8,894 nucleotides of DNA from Phenylobacterium sp. (lineage in GTDB: Bacteria; Pseudomonadota; Alphaproteobacteria; Caulobacterales; Caulobacteraceae): contig JAHUZY010000505.1 in NCBI GenBank assembly GCA_019264505.1, forward strand, positions 1 to 8,894. The letters run 5' to 3'. Position 1 is the stretch's first letter. The number at the start of each line of letters is the position of its first letter. A program made the translations under genes and the position numbers. Positions 6,716 through 8,894 of the stretch are shown here, one piece after another. Below the pieces are notes generated by a model. It was not told the DNA's origin. It made no database searches and was given only the letters and a program-made list of their open reading frames with translations.

Positions 6716-7630
6716 TTAGCCTGGATGCGGCGGCCCGTCCCCGGACTCGGCGCGGGAGTCGCGGACCACCAGCACATCGGCAGGCGCATAGTCGAGAATT
6801 CGCCGGGCGACACCCCCCAGCCGTTTCTCAAACACGCCCCCGTGTCCGTGGGAGCCGACCACGACAAGATCGACCTCTTTCTCGAGCATGTAGCGACGCA
6901 CAGCCACTTCAGGTCGACCATGGTCAACCAGAGCCTTCACCCGCAGACACGCCTCGGGGGCGAGGCCGGAGCGCTCAATAAAGGCCACACAACCGCTCTT
7001 CTGGTCCGCCCGCTGCTGGAGCTGGTCGGGTAAATCGGGGGCCCCATCGGTTGGAGCCTCGGCCACATAGAGCGCCGTGATCGGGGCGGTTGGAAAGAAC
7101 CGGTCCGCCGCCGCCAAGGCCTGCCCTGACGACTCCGACAGGTCCGTCGCCACCAGAATCTCCTCATAGGGCCAGACGCGGCTCTTCACGATCAGCAGGG
7201 GAACCGCGGTTCGCTGGGCGAGCTGCTCGACAGTCGATCCCAGGACATGTCGGCCAAACGTCTCATCTCGCCCGACTCCGGTGATGATCAAGTCCGCAGA
7301 GACCTGTTGAGCCACGTCCTGAATGATCGACGCCGGATCACCTTCAATGATCCTGACCTCGGCCAAATCCGCAATCTCGCCGAACTGACGTCGGATCTGG
7401 GCCTCGGCCACGCTACGGCTGGCCGGCGGGCGCCGGCGATGCGGCAGGTTCCAGGTCTCGGAGGAGTCATCAGGGTCATCGGGCTCGACCACGCTCAGAA
7501 TGATCAGGCGTGAATTCCACAGCTTGGCCAACTGTAGAGCGCGTTGCATCGCTCTATCACAACGACTGCTAAGGTCCGTTGCCAAGATTATTGCTTGAGG
7601 CGTTGCTTTTTGCCTGGCCAGATCGGCCAT
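6716..7630 (-). CDS. Tandem-domain universal stress protein
   Basis: Cytoplasmic protein with two UspA domains in one chain, 304 residues from the chosen start. Domain 1 begins with AIILATDLSSRCDRAMQRAL and ends with VPLLIVKSR. Its loop, GVGRDETFGRHVLGS, is off the standard spacing. Domain 2 begins EEILVATDLSESSGQAL and carries G-SH-G-9X-G-G, with Gly where ATP-binding members have Ser/Thr; it ends in ADVLVVRDS plus a short charged, Gly/Pro-rich tail. An in-frame ATG eight codons upstream (7654) would give 312 residues. The ATG at 7630 is preferred because AGAGGA lies nine bases before it, while the upstream ATG has no clear ribosome binding site and would sit almost on the predicted transcription start. 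Convergent with the ATPase gene and divergent from the phosphoketolase-like gene. Function beyond the family is unknown. Confidence 0.93.
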   Translation of the reverse strand: MADLARQKATPQAIILATDLSSRCDRAMQRALQLAKLWNSRLIILSVVEPDDPDDSSETWNLPHRRRPPASRSVAEAQIRRQFGEIADLAEVRIIEGDPASIIQDVAQQVSADLIITGVGRDETFGRHVLGSTVEQLAQRTAVPLLIVKSRVWPYEEILVATDLSESSGQALAAADRFFPTAPITALYVAEAPTDGAPDLPDQLQQRADQKSGCVAFIERSGLAPEACLRVKALVDHGRPEVAVRRYMLEKEVDLVVVGSHGHGGVFEKRLGGVARRILDYAPADVLVVRDSRAESGDGPPHPG

Positions 7631-7639
7631 TTTATAGGG

Positions 7640-7645
7640 TCCTCT
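7640..7645 (-). promoter_or_regulatory. Ribosome binding site that decides the start of the tandem stress gene
   Basis: AGAGGA on the - strand, nine bases before the ATG at 7630. The alternative ATG at 7654 is preceded only by AAAGTGACCTCAATCG, with no good Shine-Dalgarno match. Confidence 0.6.
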
Positions 7646-7665
7646 TGGGGTCATCGATTGAGGTC

Positions 7666-7671
7666 ACTTTA
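7666..7671 (-). promoter_or_regulatory. -10-like hexamer for the tandem stress gene
   Basis: TAAAGT on the - strand matches four of six bases of TATAAT. Its downstream edge predicts a transcription start near 7659. That is about 41 bases from the centre of the FNR/FixK-like box at 7693-7706, the class II activator distance. The leader to the ATG at 7630 would be about 29 bases. Confidence 0.42.
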
Positions 7672-7692
7672 CACACACCATCTGTCCGAGGT

Positions 7693-7706
7693 TTGATATT
7701 TCTCAG
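7693..7706. promoter_or_regulatory. Imperfect FNR/FixK-type box, placed for the - strand stress gene
   Basis: TTGAT-ATTT-CTCAG: one half matches the FNR half-site exactly and the other keeps only TCA, giving eight of ten defined positions of TTGAT-N4-ATCAA. Spacing to TAAAGT (7671-7666, - strand) fits a class II activated promoter. The box lies about 155 bp before the phosphoketolase-like gene, so it could also influence that gene, but the - strand geometry is better. Confidence 0.42.
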
Positions 7707-7750
7707 GGAGGCCGTTCAGATCACATGCTGTTGTAGGTGGTGTGGCGAGT

Positions 7751-7764
7751 TTGCTTGAATGCAA
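7751..7764. promoter_or_regulatory. FixK-type box upstream of the phosphoketolase-like gene
   Basis: TTGC-TTGAAT-GCAA fits TTG(A/C)-N6-(T/G)CAA, the relaxed FixK form, with its centre about 97 bp before the ATG at 7855. That is nearly the same distance as the box at 3236-3249 has from its gene. No convincing -10 is seen near 7785-7792. The same bases can also fold as a hairpin (7746-7768: CGAG/CTCG and TTGC/GCAA with one bulged T), so an RNA role is an alternative. Confidence 0.42.
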
Positions 7765-7854
7765 CTCGCAGGGACCACCGCGACACCGATTGAGGAAATT
7801 CACCGTCGGCTACTGCGGAAGCCCGTCCAGAGCGCCTGAGAGAGTGAGTCCGTC

Positions 7855-8894
7855 ATGAACGCCGAGCATTGGCAAAGAGGCTATGGGGTCATCCAGCATA
7901 CCCCAGAGACGCAGACCCGGGTGCTGCAACTGGTCGAACACCTGCAGGGCCAGGGCCTCGACGGGACGGACATCTATACCCCTCTGGCGGCCGCCGACCG
8001 GCTCGCGAGCGCGACCATGTGGACGGTCGTCCACATGACCTATGCGCAACGCGTGGACCTTTCGGGGGCGCCCTTGCCGGCCGACGCCTTCAAGGCCGCC
8101 CCTGAAGGCCATACCGGCGGCGCGCTGAATGTTGCTCCGGCCTATGTCGGATACCTGCTGGCGAACGCGCTGAGCGGCGCCACCCGCGGCTGGATCCTGG
8201 GCCAGGGCCACTGCGTCGCCGCGATCGAGGCGGCCAATGCGCTGATCGACAATCTGTCGCCGGCGCAGCAGGGCCGCTACGGCCCTGATGAGGCTGGACT
8301 GAGCCGCCTCTGCGCCGACTTCTACAGCTATGCGATTGGCCCGGATGGGCGCCCAAGCGTGCCCGTTGGCAGCCATGTGAACCCCTACACCGCCGGGGGC
8401 GTGTCCGAAGGCGGCTATCTTGGGTTCGCCGAAGTCCAATATGTCCACATGCCCCTTCAAGGGGAGCGCCTGGTGGCCATACTGAGCGATGGCGCCTTTG
8501 AGGAGCAGCGGGGGAGCGACTGGTCCGAGCGGTGGTGGCGGGCCGAGGATTGCGGCCTGGTGGCGCCGATCATGGTGCTCAACGGCCGGCGCATTGAGCA
8601 ACGCACTGAGGTCGCACAGGACGGCGGTGCCGCTTGGCTCTGCCGCCATCTGGAGGTGAACGGGTTCGATCCAATCATCATCGACGGACGCGACCCCGCG
8701 GCCTATGCCTGGGCGATCATCGAAGCTGAGCAGCGGCTCATCCATGCGTCGGCCGAGATCGCCGCGGGGCGAGCCGCCTATCCCGTGCGCCTGCCCTTCA
8801 TCATCGCCTCCACCGTCAAGGGGTACGGCTTCCCAGGCGCGGGGACGAACGCGGCCCACAACCTGCCCCTGAGCGGGGTTCCGCGCACCAGTGA
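7855..8894 (+). CDS. Phosphoketolase-like thiamine-diphosphate enzyme, diverged (3' end missing)
   Basis: N-terminal 346 codons of a protein whose family is usually about 800 residues; the frame is open to the window end. The start is fixed by an in-frame stop at 7837-7839 with no other start codon between. It resembles the pyrophosphate domain of xylulose-5-P/fructose-6-P phosphoketolase, which cleaves sugar phosphates to acetyl-phosphate. Four family histidines have counterparts: His86 (EGHTGG for GHWG), His119 (GQGHC for GPGHG), His174 (GSHVNP for PSH, followed by EGGYLGF for EGGELGY) and His335 (AHNLPL for HQVPL). The first two are 33 residues apart, as His64 and His97 are in the known enzyme. 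The cofactor motif is changed: S211-DGAFEE where phosphoketolase has GDGEAET, with Asn243 as the second metal-side residue. Overall identity looks low. I recall that some diverged members are labelled xylulose-5-phosphate 3-epimerase in databases, so the reaction is open. Divergent from the tandem stress gene, with a FixK-like box upstream. Confidence 0.8.
   Translation, partial: MNAEHWQRGYGVIQHTPETQTRVLQLVEHLQGQGLDGTDIYTPLAAADRLASATMWTVVHMTYAQRVDLSGAPLPADAFKAAPEGHTGGALNVAPAYVGYLLANALSGATRGWILGQGHCVAAIEAANALIDNLSPAQQGRYGPDEAGLSRLCADFYSYAIGPDGRPSVPVGSHVNPYTAGGVSEGGYLGFAEVQYVHMPLQGERLVAILSDGAFEEQRGSDWSERWWRAEDCGLVAPIMVLNGRRIEQRTEVAQDGGAAWLCRHLEVNGFDPIIIDGRDPAAYAWAIIEAEQRLIHASAEIAAGRAAYPVRLPFIIASTVKGYGFPGAGTNAAHNLPLSGVPRTS

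Noticed and set aside
6632..7033. + strand open frame of 133 codons opposite the tandem stress gene
   Set aside because: It opens next to the ATPase hairpin and runs antisense to the second UspA domain, whose motifs are clear on the - strand.
7631..7654. Eight extra N-terminal codons of the tandem stress protein (ATG at 7654)
   Set aside because: No ribosome binding site upstream and nearly overlaps the predicted transcription start; the ATG at 7630 has AGAGGA at good spacing.
7810..8859. Long - strand open frame (349 codons) opposite the phosphoketolase-like gene
   Set aside because: It is antisense to a frame with clear family motifs and shows no recognisable domain; long antisense frames are expected in GC-rich codon usage.

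Overview
The window is GC-rich throughout, tightly packed and protein coding. No tRNA, rRNA, CRISPR array, insertion sequence or attachment site is visible. Base composition, codon use and the style of the regulatory sites (TTG-N8-CAA boxes of the FNR/FixK type) suggest an alphaproteobacterium. A Caulobacterales- or Rhizobiales-like host is plausible, but nothing here fixes a genus.

Left part (1-3184, + strand): the end of an export operon. It holds the 3' portion of a double-FtsX-domain ABC permease, cut by the left window edge, followed 4 bp later by an HlyD-type periplasmic adaptor with a GTG start. The ATP-binding subunit is not in the window and probably lies upstream. The exported substrate cannot be read from the sequence.

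Middle part (3185-6715): a 158-bp intergenic region carries a perfect FNR/FixK-like box (TTGAC-N4-GTCAA). It is followed by a single-domain universal stress protein and, 87 bp later, by a complete 911-residue P-type cation ATPase of the Ca2+-ATPase-like (P2A) group. The ATPase has lost the acidic membrane residue that corresponds to SERCA Asp800. It ends in a convergent region with putative terminators for both strands.

Right part (6716-8894): a tandem-domain universal stress protein on the - strand is divergently arranged with a + strand thiamine-diphosphate enzyme. That enzyme is related to phosphoketolase but diverged, and it is cut by the right edge. The roughly 220-bp divergent spacer holds two more candidate FNR/FixK boxes, one placed for each gene. 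The box facing the stress-protein gene lies at the class II distance from a -10-like hexamer, and this geometry supports the downstream of two possible ATG starts.

Taken together, 3185-8894 looks like a small oxygen-limitation or energy-stress module: two universal stress proteins, a cation pump and a phosphoketolase-like carbon enzyme, apparently linked by a shared CRP/FNR-family signal. The gene families are known. The least ordinary points are the diverged phosphoketolase-like enzyme, the altered ion site of the pump and the repeated operator. The shared regulation is an inference from sequence only.
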